Positions 33,490 to 41,545 are shown, counted from the first letter of the stretch. The stretch is DNA of 64,000 nucleotides from Clostridia bacterium (GCA_017626145.1 JAGAJK010000034.1:1-64000), one strand, 5' to 3'. Notes: a model not told the origin generated them from the sequence alone. Made by a program: numbers and translations.

Positions 33490-33700
33490 CTCCTAAAAAA
33501 ATAATTAGCACTGCTTGTTTGCCACAAGAATTTCGACAATGTAATCTCGCAAATAAAAACGTCAAAGCGTTAACTAACTGATTAACAATTAAGGCGAAAT
33601 ACTGTGGTTTGAGTCTCCTTTGAACAGTCGAAGCTGTAAATTTTATGAACAAATCCACAGTGCCTATATATTATATCAAAGGTAGCTATCCTTTGGTATA
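33490..33700 (-). ncRNA. Predicted bridge RNA of the IS110 element
   Basis: On the complement, 5' to 3': a small hairpin (33700-33675); a target loop (33661-33601) closed by ACTGTGG/CCACAGT and TTTG/CAAA; a donor loop (33600-33530) closed by ATTTCG/CGAAAT; and a short CTTGT/ACAAG hairpin before a T run. The target loop carries TTCATAAAA (33649-33641) and CAAAGGAGACT (33622-33612) on either side of an inner hairpin. These match the two sides of the present insertion site. The donor loop carries AGTTAGT (33579-33573) and TGCGAGAT (33551-33544), which match the element's right and left ends. The exact 5' end is uncertain. Confidence 0.8.
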
Positions 33701-33833
33701 AACAAAACAAAAAAACAACTACGATCTATCACTAAACAGATAATTGCAGTTGTTAAAATAAAAATTTAAAGAAAGGAAAAGTATAATACAATTATCTTTA
33801 GTTTGAGGATAATTATATTATACGAGACGTTTT

Positions 33834-35060
33834 ATGAAAAAACTTATATCAATAGTGCTTGTTATCTGTGTGCTTACGGCAAATATAACAGCAATGGCAG
33901 AAACGAAGGAAGTTGAAGGCTTGCACGAAAAATTAAATGCCATAATTCTTGAAAATAATTTTTCCGAAGAACAAATAGCGGATATGGATGCTCAATTTGT
34001 AGAAGAGTTTAACCGAACATGGCCCGGTATGTTAGAAGGGTATAAAGCCCTTGGAAAAATGGAAACCGATAGCGATGAAGAGGAATATGAATATCGATTA
34101 AATTACGAACGTCCAGATTTTTCATGCGGAGTCAAGGTGACGTTATTAAGTGTTAAACGAAATTATGTAAAACAGTATGCCGATGTAAATTCTTTTAAGT
34201 ATTTGTTCAGCAAAAATGAATTTTGGTTAGTTCCTGTTTTGGAAGAATATGATTTATCCGGTAAATTAATAGCACCTACAAACGAAACCTTTTATAACAC
34301 ATATTCAGGTACTATCATTTACAGTGAAAATGTAGAAGTTATAAAAAATGAAGAATATATTAAAGAATTATTATTAGAAAAAAATGAAACAAAGGTTGAA
34401 GATATAAAAATTTTCTCTTTTCAACTGACAATTCCGTTTTTATATATAGACTGCGGCGAAAACGAGTATTTAATGCGTTTTTATGAAGATCAAATATGGA
34501 GAGATTTCTTGAAACCTTTTGAACCGTATAAGTTATATCCGCTTAAAGATGTTGTAAATGAACTGTCAAAAGGCAGCAAATTTATTCGACAAGAAAAACC
34601 AACCTTTGAAAATGAGGCTTTTAGTTTGCAGGAAAGAGGGCTTTTGCAGGGAAATGAGAATGGGCTTGATTTGTTAAAGCCTTTGACACGAATTGAGGCA
34701 GCAACGATGCTCCTTCGTGCAATGGGTGAAAGTACCGAAAGTGAAGCATCGGTGCAGACGTTTTCTGATGTTCCGCAAAGTCATTGGGGCTACGGTGCAG
34801 CAGAGAATGCCTATTCACTGGGCTTGATACAGGGTGTCGGAAACGAAATGTTTGCACCCGATGAGCCTGTTACATCAACACAATTTGCAACAATGATACT
34901 TCGTGCAGGAAGCTATGAAGAATTTAACTGGGAGGAAGCCCTCGACATCTTAATAAACGAAGGGATTTTGTCCGAAGAAGATACCACGGCAATGGATTTA
35001 TTCACCCGTGGCGACATGGCAAAAATCATTTACGAATCTATGGAAAAAGGCTTATTTTAA
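33834..35060 (+). CDS. SLH-domain secreted protein, expression disrupted by IS110
   Basis: 408 residues. Signal peptide MKKLISIVLVICVLTANITAMA. The middle (about 25-255) is an unrecognised acidic domain. Residues about 260-400 carry SLH-like units (LLQGNENGLDLLKPLTRIEAATMLLRAMG; FSDVPQSHWGYGAAENAYSLGLIQGVGNEMFAPDEPVT). The reading frame is intact, but the IS110 element has separated the ATG from its own ribosome binding site and promoter. Only a weak GAG remains about 8 bases upstream, so the gene is probably silenced or reduced. Confidence 0.75.
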   Translation: MKKLISIVLVICVLTANITAMAETKEVEGLHEKLNAIILENNFSEEQIADMDAQFVEEFNRTWPGMLEGYKALGKMETDSDEEEYEYRLNYERPDFSCGVKVTLLSVKRNYVKQYADVNSFKYLFSKNEFWLVPVLEEYDLSGKLIAPTNETFYNTYSGTIIYSENVEVIKNEEYIKELLLEKNETKVEDIKIFSFQLTIPFLYIDCGENEYLMRFYEDQIWRDFLKPFEPYKLYPLKDVVNELSKGSKFIRQEKPTFENEAFSLQERGLLQGNENGLDLLKPLTRIEAATMLLRAMGESTESEASVQTFSDVPQSHWGYGAAENAYSLGLIQGVGNEMFAPDEPVTSTQFATMILRAGSYEEFNWEEALDILINEGILSEEDTTAMDLFTRGDMAKIIYESMEKGLF

Positions 35061-35079
35061 TTAATTCAGAGGTATAACT

Positions 35080-36222
35080 ATGATTTATTTTATTGGTGCT
35101 ATATGCATTTTATTAAACATTATAACGTTGATTGCTGTTTTTACAAAAAAAACGAAGCCGGACAACAGGGAAATTATTGATGCGGTAAGGGATATTAATC
35201 TTATGAGTAATCAGAGCGTTACAAATAACTTTACTCTTATGGAGGAGCGAATAAAATCTCTTGAAAACTCCAACGACAGACGTCTTGAGAATATAAGAGT
35301 TGCTATGGAAAACTCTTTAAAGCATATAGCGGAGGACAACGCAAATCAATTAAGCGAAATGCGTAAAACAGTTGACGAAAAGTTGCAGAAGACTTTAGAA
35401 ACGAAGATGAACGAATCCTTTCGTTTAGTCAGCGAAAGACTTGAAGAGGTTTATAAGGGTCTTGGTGAAATGAAAACCCTTGCTTCAAACGTAGGCGACC
35501 TTAAAAAGGTTATGAGCGGTGTTAAAACACGAGGTATTTTAGGTGAAATTCAGCTTGGTGCTATTTTAAAGGAAATTCTTACGGTATCCCAGTACGATGA
35601 AAATGTGGCAACGGTGCCTGAAAGCAGTAACCGTGTTGAATTTGCGGTTAAAATGCCCAAAGACGGCGGTTTTGTTTATCTTCCTGTTGATGCAAAATTC
35701 CCTGCAGATACATATATGAACCTGCAGAATGCCTACGAAGAGGCAGATGCCGACAAGATAAAGGCTTGCCGTGAGCTTTTAAAGACTACGTTAAAGAGCG
35801 AAGCAAAGGATATTCACGAAAAGTATGTTTCACCACCTCACACAACGGATTTTGCCATTATGTTCCTGCCGTCGGAGGGTCTTTATTCCGAAGCGGTTAA
35901 TTTAGGAATGGTTGAAATTCTTCAGAAGGATTACAAGATAAACATTGCAGGCCCTTCAACCATGGCGGCACTTTTAAACAGCTTGCAGATGGGCTTTAAA
36001 ACACTTGCTATTCAGGAAAGAAGTATGGAGGTATGGAACGTACTTTCAGAGGTTAAAACGGAATTTGCCAAATTCAACGATGCCCTTGCCAAGGCACAGG
36101 AGCGAATCAATCAGGCAGGCACAGAGCTTGACAAATTAATGACCACAAGAACCAACGCAATGAACAGAAAATTACGTTCGGTAGATAAGTTAGAAGCTCC
36201 TGATAATTTTGAAGAAGAATAA
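35080..36222 (+). CDS. rmuC: RmuC family DNA recombination protein
   Basis: 380 residues. N-terminal membrane helix (FIGAICILLNIITLIAVF), a long coiled coil (about 35-135), then the RmuC nuclease-like core: SGVKTRGILGEIQLGAILKEIL, LPVDAKFPADTY, YVSPPHTTDFAIMFLPSEGLYSEAV and GPSTMAALLNSLQMGF. RmuC limits inversion and other rearrangement at short repeats. AGAGG precedes the ATG. It follows the SLH gene by 19 bases; a strong terminator follows. Confidence 0.92.
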   Translation: MIYFIGAICILLNIITLIAVFTKKTKPDNREIIDAVRDINLMSNQSVTNNFTLMEERIKSLENSNDRRLENIRVAMENSLKHIAEDNANQLSEMRKTVDEKLQKTLETKMNESFRLVSERLEEVYKGLGEMKTLASNVGDLKKVMSGVKTRGILGEIQLGAILKEILTVSQYDENVATVPESSNRVEFAVKMPKDGGFVYLPVDAKFPADTYMNLQNAYEEADADKIKACRELLKTTLKSEAKDIHEKYVSPPHTTDFAIMFLPSEGLYSEAVNLGMVEILQKDYKINIAGPSTMAALLNSLQMGFKTLAIQERSMEVWNVLSEVKTEFAKFNDALAKAQERINQAGTELDKLMTTRTNAMNRKLRSVDKLEAPDNFEEE

Positions 36223-36262
36223 AATACAAATAAATTTATAAGGATAAGTCCTCACATTACAA

Positions 36263-36306
36263 AAATCCCCTGCCCGGCGGTGTGCCGTGCAGGGGATTTG
36301 TTTTTG
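36263..36306 (+). terminator. Terminator of rmuC
   Basis: An 11-bp stem, AAATCCCCTGC/GCAGGGGATTT, followed by GTTTTT. The rest of the 36223-36635 gap shows only AT-rich sequence and the next promoter. Confidence 0.9.
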
Positions 36307-36516
36307 CCGTTTCATTGGCTTAAATTTTTAATTCAGACATTTTTTTGTGGTTATGAACTTTTTTTCATTTTCCTCTTCCTTTCTTGATTTATTACTGAAA
36401 ATTCCATGTTGATATGGAAAAGAAGCTATAATTTATTACCTGTTATTTTCCTCTTTACGTTTTAACACAGCACTTTTTTTCTGTCAATAAAATTTACTGC
36501 ATTTGGCTGATTTTTC

Positions 36517-36545
36517 TTGAAAAAGTAAAAATATTGTGATACAAT
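36517..36545 (+). promoter_or_regulatory. Promoter of the decarboxylase beta-subunit gene
   Basis: TTGAAA, 17 bases, TACAAT, 90 bases upstream of the start codon. Confidence 0.65.
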
Positions 36546-36635
36546 GTTAAATGGGTATATTTTGGTATTCATTTCTCCCGAATTTATTTAATAAAGCTTT
36601 GCTTTAAATATGAATTATGAAAGGCAGACGTAAAA

Positions 36636-37775
36636 ATGGAGTTTTTATTGGAAAGTTTTAAAGCGGTAACCTGGCAGCAGGGTCTTATGTACCTTGTGGG
36701 TATACTTTTAATTTACCTTGCTATCAAAAAAGGGTATGAACCTGCACTTTTGCTGCCTATGGGCTTTGGTGCGATTCTTGTAAACCTTCCCTTTACAGGA
36801 GTTTTAAATCAGACCATCGAAGGAATCGGTGAGGTTCAGGGTATTATTCAGTGGCTCTTTGAAGGTATGATTGAAGCATCGGAAGCAATGCCTCTGCTTT
36901 TATTCATAGGTATCGGTGCTATGATTGACTTTGGTCCGCTGTTATCAAACCCTAAGATGTTTCTTTTCGGTGCGGCAGCACAGTTCGGTATTTTCTTCGT
37001 TATCGCAATTGCCGTTCTCTTCGGCTACGATTTAAGGGATGCGGCATCTATCGGTATTATCGGTGCGGCTGACGGCCCTACCTCAATCCTGGTTTCACAG
37101 GTTTTAAAATCAAAATACGTGGGTGCAATAGCTGTTGCGGCTTATTCTTATATGGCTCTGGTTCCTATTATTCAGCCATTTGCCATTAAGCTTGTTACAA
37201 CCAAAAAGGAAAGACAGATTAAAATGCCTTACAATCCTTCAAATGTTTCAAAGGGTATTCGAATTGCATTCCCTATAATCGTTACATTTGTTGCAGGCTT
37301 TATCGCTCCTACCTCGGTTGCTCTTGTAGGCTTTTTGATGTTTGGTAACCTGCTTCGTGAATGCGGAGTTTTAAACTCACTTTCCGATACGGCTCAGAAC
37401 GTTCTTGCAAACCTTATAACACTTCTTTTAGGTATAACAATTTCATTCAGTATGCAGGCGGCACAGTTCGTTAATATAGATACCATTATCATTATGTGTC
37501 TCGGTCTTGTTGCGTTCGTGTTTGACTCTGTTGCAGGTGTATTCTTTGCAAAGGTTATAAACCTCTTCAGCAAAAAGAAAATCAACCCTATGGTTGGTGC
37601 GGCAGGTATTTCTGCATTCCCTATGTCTGCACGTGTTATTCAGAAAATGGGACTTGAAGCTGACCCCACAAATCACCTTCTTATGCATGCAGTAGGTGCT
37701 AACGTATCAGGTCAGATTGCATCTGTTATTGCAGGCGGTATGATTTTAAGCTTAGTACCACAGATGATACATTAA
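36636..37775 (+). CDS. Na+-pumping decarboxylase beta subunit (OadB/GcdB type)
   Basis: 379 residues and about nine to eleven membrane segments. Family signatures are GIGAMIDFGPLLSNP, SIGIIGAADGPTSI (the sodium-site Asp region), VAAYSYMALVPIIQP and GAAGISAFPMSARVIQKMG. The subunit couples decarboxylation of carboxybiotin to Na+ export. The alpha and biotin subunits are not adjacent, so the acyl substrate (oxaloacetate, methylmalonyl-CoA or glutaconyl-CoA) cannot be told. AAAGG precedes the ATG. A 50-residue membrane protein follows after 22 bases. Confidence 0.9.
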   Translation: MEFLLESFKAVTWQQGLMYLVGILLIYLAIKKGYEPALLLPMGFGAILVNLPFTGVLNQTIEGIGEVQGIIQWLFEGMIEASEAMPLLLFIGIGAMIDFGPLLSNPKMFLFGAAAQFGIFFVIAIAVLFGYDLRDAASIGIIGAADGPTSILVSQVLKSKYVGAIAVAAYSYMALVPIIQPFAIKLVTTKKERQIKMPYNPSNVSKGIRIAFPIIVTFVAGFIAPTSVALVGFLMFGNLLRECGVLNSLSDTAQNVLANLITLLLGITISFSMQAAQFVNIDTIIIMCLGLVAFVFDSVAGVFFAKVINLFSKKKINPMVGAAGISAFPMSARVIQKMGLEADPTNHLLMHAVGANVSGQIASVIAGGMILSLVPQMIH

Positions 37776-37797
37776 TTAAGGAAAGGACTGTTTATTT

Positions 37798-37950
37798 ATG
37801 ATTCAGCTTCTTGAAAAAGCAAATATAGATATGATAGATTTAAACAACGCCTTCAAGCTTATGGGCGTAGGAATGCTCGGTATTTTCATTGTAATGGTTA
37901 TCATCTCTTTGATAGTGTTCATTTCAACAAAAATTCCGGCTAAAAAATAA
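37798..37950 (+). CDS. 50-residue membrane protein, likely decarboxylase gamma/OadG-type partner
   Basis: MIQLLEKANIDMIDL then one membrane helix (GVGMLGIFIVMVIISLIVF) and a short TKIPAKK tail. AAGGAAAGG is upstream of the ATG. Position directly after the beta subunit and single-helix layout suit the small gamma subunit that holds such complexes together, though it is shorter than most OadG proteins. The assignment rests mainly on context. Confidence 0.65.
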   Translation: MIQLLEKANIDMIDLNNAFKLMGVGMLGIFIVMVIISLIVFISTKIPAKK

Positions 37951-37963
37951 TTTTGTAAAAATT

Positions 37964-38000
37964 AAGGGGTGTAAAGAAATTTAATTTCTTTACACTCCTT
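37964..38000. terminator. Bidirectional terminator
   Basis: A stem of about 18 bp (AAGGGGTGTAAAGAAATT against AATTTCTTTACACTCCTT, one mismatch) between converging genes. Confidence 0.85.
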
Positions 38001-38002
38001 AT

Positions 38003-38935
38003 TCAATAGTTGCTTATTCTCGTCAGATTTACCTTCTCATAATCATCGGTATTGTCAGTATGGAAATATAGTGCTTCTTCTCTCAGACACAGCATAAGAC
38101 TAACTGTTTCTTCTCCGATTTCCACATCGAAGGGTTCAAAATAAATACGATTGTTATCTGCTGTAACAAGGACATCTGCAGTTTGCTGAAAATCTGCTGT
38201 ATATACTACAGACTTATGCTCACTTGCTACCACATTTATTTTTGCGTTTTCCTTTTTCTCAGAAAAATCGGTTATCTCGATGCAGTAAAAATATTTATCA
38301 TCTGTAAAATACCATTTACCGTGAGGCGTCCATTTTCCGACCTTTTCAACATCCTCCTGACAGCTCTTTCTTACCCATTCAAGCTCTTTCTCATCAAAAA
38401 CATATTTGCAGGTTATTTTTCCCGATGCAACAGATATTTCGTTTTCCCTTTCAAAGGATGCTACAACCTCACAGCTTCGGTTTTCTTCATCAAAGGTATT
38501 TGATTCAATAACAAATTTATCACAAAGTGGATATTCGTTTTCTATTTCTTCCAGAGCCGTTGCATCATCAACACCCTTTATCGGCATTAAAACAAACCTC
38601 TGATAATTTTTAACCGTTTTCAATGTCCAGCCCTTTTTAGCCTTTGTAAGGTCACAACGGTAATACAGCTTTGCATTAACCTCGTCGCCTTCAAGAAGCA
38701 CTTCGATGTCACAGCTGGCATCGTCTTCAAAAACATTGCTTTTTTCAATATTTACCTTTGATACCTTAAGTGTCAGCTCATCGCCTTTAAAACCGCAGTT
38801 TTCGGCATTTAACACATTAAGGCCGTTTTCGTTTACGACACTCATCATATCCGCTTCCGTAAGTGCGTTCTTTTTACACCCCGAAAGTGAAAAAATCACA
38901 CAAAACACCATCAGTACAAGAAAAATTTTTTTCAT
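38003..38935 (-). CDS. Lipoprotein of unknown function
   Basis: 310 residues. Lipobox LSGC at about residues 16-19 after a short hydrophobic stretch. The mature protein is acidic, with no recognised domain; it shows repeated beta-rich stretches such as DASCDIEVLLEGDEVNAKLYY, and several cysteines. Start at 38935 (MKKIFLVL) is 9 bases after AAAGGA. It stands alone and converges on the decarboxylase genes. Confidence 0.65.
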   Translation of the reverse strand: MKKIFLVLMVFCVIFSLSGCKKNALTEADMMSVVNENGLNVLNAENCGFKGDELTLKVSKVNIEKSNVFEDDASCDIEVLLEGDEVNAKLYYRCDLTKAKKGWTLKTVKNYQRFVLMPIKGVDDATALEEIENEYPLCDKFVIESNTFDEENRSCEVVASFERENEISVASGKITCKYVFDEKELEWVRKSCQEDVEKVGKWTPHGKWYFTDDKYFYCIEITDFSEKKENAKINVVASEHKSVVYTADFQQTADVLVTADNNRIYFEPFDVEIGEETVSLMLCLREEALYFHTDNTDDYEKVNLTRISNY

Positions 38936-39039
38936 TTTCCTCATTCCTTTCAGTTACAGTATAATATAAATAAAAATTTTGTCAATAAATGTCGCCGAAA
39001 AAAAGTATAAAAATATACTCTGCGTAAAAAATATATTCA

Positions 39040-39057
39040 GCATAAGAATTCTTATGC
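39040..39057. promoter_or_regulatory. Perfect 18-bp palindrome upstream of the Asn-rich gene
   Basis: GCATAAGAATTCTTATGC is a perfect palindrome 25 bases upstream of the small gene's start codon. It could be an operator or a 5' mRNA hairpin. Confidence 0.5.
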
Positions 39058-39082
39058 AAAATTAATTTGGAGGCGTTTTCAG

Positions 39083-39205
39083 ATGGAAAAGAACAAAAAC
39101 AACAACCAGAACAACAACAAGAATGAACAGAACAAAAATGACAACAAGAACAATCAGAACAACAAGAACGAAAACAAAAACGATAATATGAAGAAATTCA
39201 ACTAA
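39083..39205 (+). CDS. 40-residue Asn/Lys-rich peptide
   Basis: MEKNKNNNQNNNKNEQ and onward: 20 of 40 residues are Asn and 9 are Lys, ending MKKFN. A good ribosome binding site, GGAGG, lies 10 bases before the ATG, and a perfect 9-bp terminator follows 12 bases after the stop, so this is a complete small gene. It is expected to be disordered. No homologue is recognised; small Asn-rich spore or coat-associated peptides are one possibility. Confidence 0.65.
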   Translation: MEKNKNNNQNNNKNEQNKNDNKNNQNNKNENKNDNMKKFN

Positions 39206-39216
39206 CTTTTCCCTCT

Positions 39217-39240
39217 ATGGCTGTCACACGACAGCCATTT
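39217..39240 (+). terminator. Terminator of the Asn-rich peptide gene
   Basis: ATGGCTGTC pairs perfectly with GACAGCCAT (loop ACAC), followed by TTACATATTT. Confidence 0.75.
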
Positions 39241-39261
39241 ACATATTTCTTATACATAAAC

Positions 39262-39312
39262 GCAGGGACGGATGCTTTCTGCGGTACGATGTGGGCATCG
39301 TCCCCTACAAAA
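39262..39312. repeat. Small interspersed element
   Basis: GCAGGGACGG at one end and CGTCCCCTACA at the other, with inner GGATGC/GCATCG pairing. It resembles the element at 5727-5781. The remainder up to 39390 is non-coding, with a GAACGCCTGAGGCGTTC hairpin. Confidence 0.5.
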
Positions 39313-39397
39313 TTCATATTTTATAATTGAAATCTGCTTCGCATTTTGGTTGCCTAAACGAACGCCTGAGGCGTTCTTATCCTTTTGGCATCAAGCT

Positions 39398-39435
39398 AAA
39401 CAAATAAACACACCAAATGGTGTGTTTATTTGTTT
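39398..39435 (-). terminator. Hairpin directly behind tRNA-Pro
   Basis: A perfect 17-bp stem (AAACAAATAAACACACC against its complement, loop AAAT) touches the CCA end of the tRNA gene. It probably serves as terminator and processing boundary. Confidence 0.75.
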
Positions 39436-39510
39436 GGTCGAGATGACAGGATTCGAACCTGCGGCATCTTGCTCCCAAAGCAAGCGCGCTACCATCTGCG
39501 CTACATCTCG
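39435..39510 (-). tRNA. tRNA-Pro (anticodon UGG)
   Basis: 76 bases on the complement. CGAGATG acceptor pairs with CATCTCG; the T arm carries GGTTCGAATCC; the anticodon stem CTTGC/GCAAG holds loop TTTGGGA with anticodon TGG at 39475-39477. The CCA end is encoded (39435-39437). The UGG anticodon can read all CCN codons with suitable modification. Confidence 0.95.
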
Positions 39511-39550
39511 ATATCACTATTAAATTTCAGCTGTTTCAACAGCAAAAATT

Positions 39551-39579
39551 ATTATACTATATTTTTTAAAAAAAATCAA
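39551..39579 (-). promoter_or_regulatory. Promoter of tRNA-Pro
   Basis: On the complement TTGATT (39579-39574), 17 bases, TATAAT (39556-39551), about 40 bases ahead of the tRNA. Confidence 0.75.
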
Positions 39580-39690
39580 GTCTTTTTTTAATTATTTTAT
39601 AATATTTTGAAAAAACGGGCAGATTAATTAATCTGCCCCTACGTTTTTATATATTTTATATATGAGAAATGTTTGTTAAACAGTCTATTT

Positions 39691-41370
39691 TTACTTGTTG
39701 ATTATTCCCAGACCGCAATAGAAGCTTCCGCCTGAAGAAATGCGTTTTTGGATACCTGTAAGAAAGCTGTTGGTTGGGTAAAGATATTTTACGTTGAATC
39801 TGTTGGTGTTCCACCTGAAAGCATATCGCAGTATTGCATCATCTTTTTCCTGACTTACAATGTTAAATAGTGTCTGAAATTTTAATATGTTGCTGTTTTC
39901 TCTTAAAATTTCATTTAATGTTTCATCAAGCAGCCAGCAACGGCAGGTAAAGCATTTATATTCATATTCGGGGAAATATTTTGCGAAAAATTCTTTTGCT
40001 ATTTCTATTGATTTTACACACTCATCATAATCAAGTGGGCCGCAGGCAGGAATGTGAACTTCTATTACATTATCGCCCTTGAATAAATTCACTTCAGGTG
40101 CGTCGTGTTTTGCCTGATTCATGCAAAACTGCAGTCTTCCAAGCTTAAATAGTTTTCCTGAAAGATGCTTTTTAAGCCAGGAAAGCTCGCCAAAGTACAA
40201 GGTGTTTTTAAGGTCGCTCCAGGTATCTGTCCAGATAACAAGGTCTTTTGCTGTATCAATTAAAATTTCTTCGCTTATTCCCTTTTCTGTGTACCTTTCT
40301 TTTAATTTTTCGCACAGGAAAAGGAAAGATAAAAGATTTCTCTTTCCGTCTGTTTCGGTATAATCGTAATTTTCAATAGTTATTGCATCCGAAACAGATA
40401 TATTTTTGAGAGCAGGATAAAATTCTTTATCAAAATACTTTGGAAATTCGAGAGCTTTGTACCATTTTTCTATAATTTCCGAAACCTCTTCGTTTACGGG
40501 ACTCCATGCATTTGCATCGTCGGTATCGGGGATATTCCGACTAATCTTTTCCTCCGTTTTTCCGAAAAATCTTAAAACATTGTTATAATACAAGTCCTCA
40601 CGGCAACTTTGACTTACACCTAATTTATCCATAAGCTTTCTGTCTGTTTCAAGCCACTTTGATGCCCAGGCAGAATTATATTTATGAGCATATGAGTCTG
40701 TACCGAACATAATATTCTTTCCCACATCGTAGCCGATTGTGTAAAGCTTTGTCATTAATTCTTCACGGTAAATATCGGGAGTTCCGGGGGTTATGTCAAA
40801 GAACATTTCGGCAGTTTCTTTTTCCATTAGCGTGTTCATAAATTTGCCGTAAAGAGAAATGCATTCATCAACCCACGGCCAGGAGCAATGACCCATAGAA
40901 AAACGAAGACCTTTAATATTTATAAGTGCTTCCCAGTGAATGGGTCGGTTACGGTCGGAGGATACCTGTCCGTCCCAGAGTATTCCTGTATGAAAAATTA
41001 CAGGCTTATTCAAATTTGCGATTTCCTGCAAAACTTCAAGACTCTTTTCCTCGTATACGTAGAAGTTGGTGCACGCCATTTTAAAGCCTGCAATCCCTTT
41101 TTCTACGGCAATATGCACCTTTTGTATTATATTTTCTTCATAAGGATGAATCCACAGCACGGGAAAAATTCTGTCCTCATAACCCTTACTCCAGGAAAGA
41201 ACCTCACTGAGTCTTTCTTCAAAGGAAATCCCCACCTCGGGAACATTTTCTTTGGGCTTTGTTGAAAAAACACAGCATCCGTAAAGTCCTGCTTTTTCAA
41301 GATTTTCCAGCAATCCTTTTGGGTCAACCTCTTTATTAACAGCATGAATATGCATATCAAACATTTTCAT
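39691..41370 (-). CDS. Amidohydrolase fused to GNAT-like acyltransferase domain
   Basis: 559 residues. The N-terminal 280 residues form an amidohydrolase-2 barrel: MFDMHIHAV (HxH), VLWIHPYEE, GFKMACTNF, VIFHTG, SMGHCSWPW and FGTDSYAHKY. After about residue 300 the chain matches the NAT_N/GNAT_C pair: KALEFPKYFDKEFYPAL, then VIEVHIPACGPLDYDECVKSI, FFAKYFPEYEYKCFTCRCWLLDE and NSNILKFQTLF. Hydrolase and acyltransferase joined in one chain suggests remodelling of an acylated amine or amide, but the substrate is unknown. GGAGG is upstream of the ATG. It is divergent from fucU. Confidence 0.72.
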   Translation of the reverse strand: MKMFDMHIHAVNKEVDPKGLLENLEKAGLYGCCVFSTKPKENVPEVGISFEERLSEVLSWSKGYEDRIFPVLWIHPYEENIIQKVHIAVEKGIAGFKMACTNFYVYEEKSLEVLQEIANLNKPVIFHTGILWDGQVSSDRNRPIHWEALINIKGLRFSMGHCSWPWVDECISLYGKFMNTLMEKETAEMFFDITPGTPDIYREELMTKLYTIGYDVGKNIMFGTDSYAHKYNSAWASKWLETDRKLMDKLGVSQSCREDLYYNNVLRFFGKTEEKISRNIPDTDDANAWSPVNEEVSEIIEKWYKALEFPKYFDKEFYPALKNISVSDAITIENYDYTETDGKRNLLSFLFLCEKLKERYTEKGISEEILIDTAKDLVIWTDTWSDLKNTLYFGELSWLKKHLSGKLFKLGRLQFCMNQAKHDAPEVNLFKGDNVIEVHIPACGPLDYDECVKSIEIAKEFFAKYFPEYEYKCFTCRCWLLDETLNEILRENSNILKFQTLFNIVSQEKDDAILRYAFRWNTNRFNVKYLYPTNSFLTGIQKRISSGGSFYCGLGIINK

Positions 41371-41480
41371 TTTTGTTTCCTCCGCATCCTTTGTGATATT
41401 GTTATTTTAACATTAATAACCTTCTTCGTCAACGCAAAAAGACAAAAATGCAAAATTAGGTTACGAAAGTATAAAACATC

Positions 41481-41509
41481 TTGAAATAATTCTTTAAATA
41501 TAGTATAAT
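41481..41509 (+). promoter_or_regulatory. Promoter of fucU
   Basis: TTGAAA, 17 bases, TATAAT, 36 bases before the start codon. Confidence 0.75.
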
Positions 41510-41545
41510 TCAGGTATAAATTACAAAAACAGGAGGAAAATAAAA

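Larger units (their letters stand above)
32180..33828 (-). mobile_element. IS110-family insertion element, complete, 1649 bp
   Basis: Ends are set by reconstruction of the target. The pentamer GAGAC occurs at 32175-32179 and 33824-33828, and deleting the element with one copy rebuilds a perfect ribosome binding site. There are no terminal inverted repeats, as expected for IS110. Contents, in transposase direction: left end of 350 bases with a guide RNA-like structure, transposase, right end of 129 bases. On the complement the right end carries TTGACT (32196-32191) and the left end TATAAT (33822-33817). In a circle these would be 17 bases apart and form a promoter, a known trait of the family. 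Confidence 0.88.

Noticed and set aside
33479-33658. 60-codon N-terminal extension of the IS110 transposase
   Set aside because: The family starts at MxxxGIDVSK; the extension overlaps the guide RNA loops, and AGGAGG sits just before the shorter start.
33641-33838. TTTTATGAA at 33641-33649 and 33830-33838 as a target-site duplication
   Set aside because: One copy is deep inside the element's non-coding end and the other is flanking DNA on the same side; guide and target fit better, and IS110 elements make no duplication.
39272-39523. Open frame on the plus strand with MTGFEPAASCSQS-like ending
   Set aside because: It is the antisense of tRNA-Pro; this peptide pattern is a well-known false gene over tRNAs.
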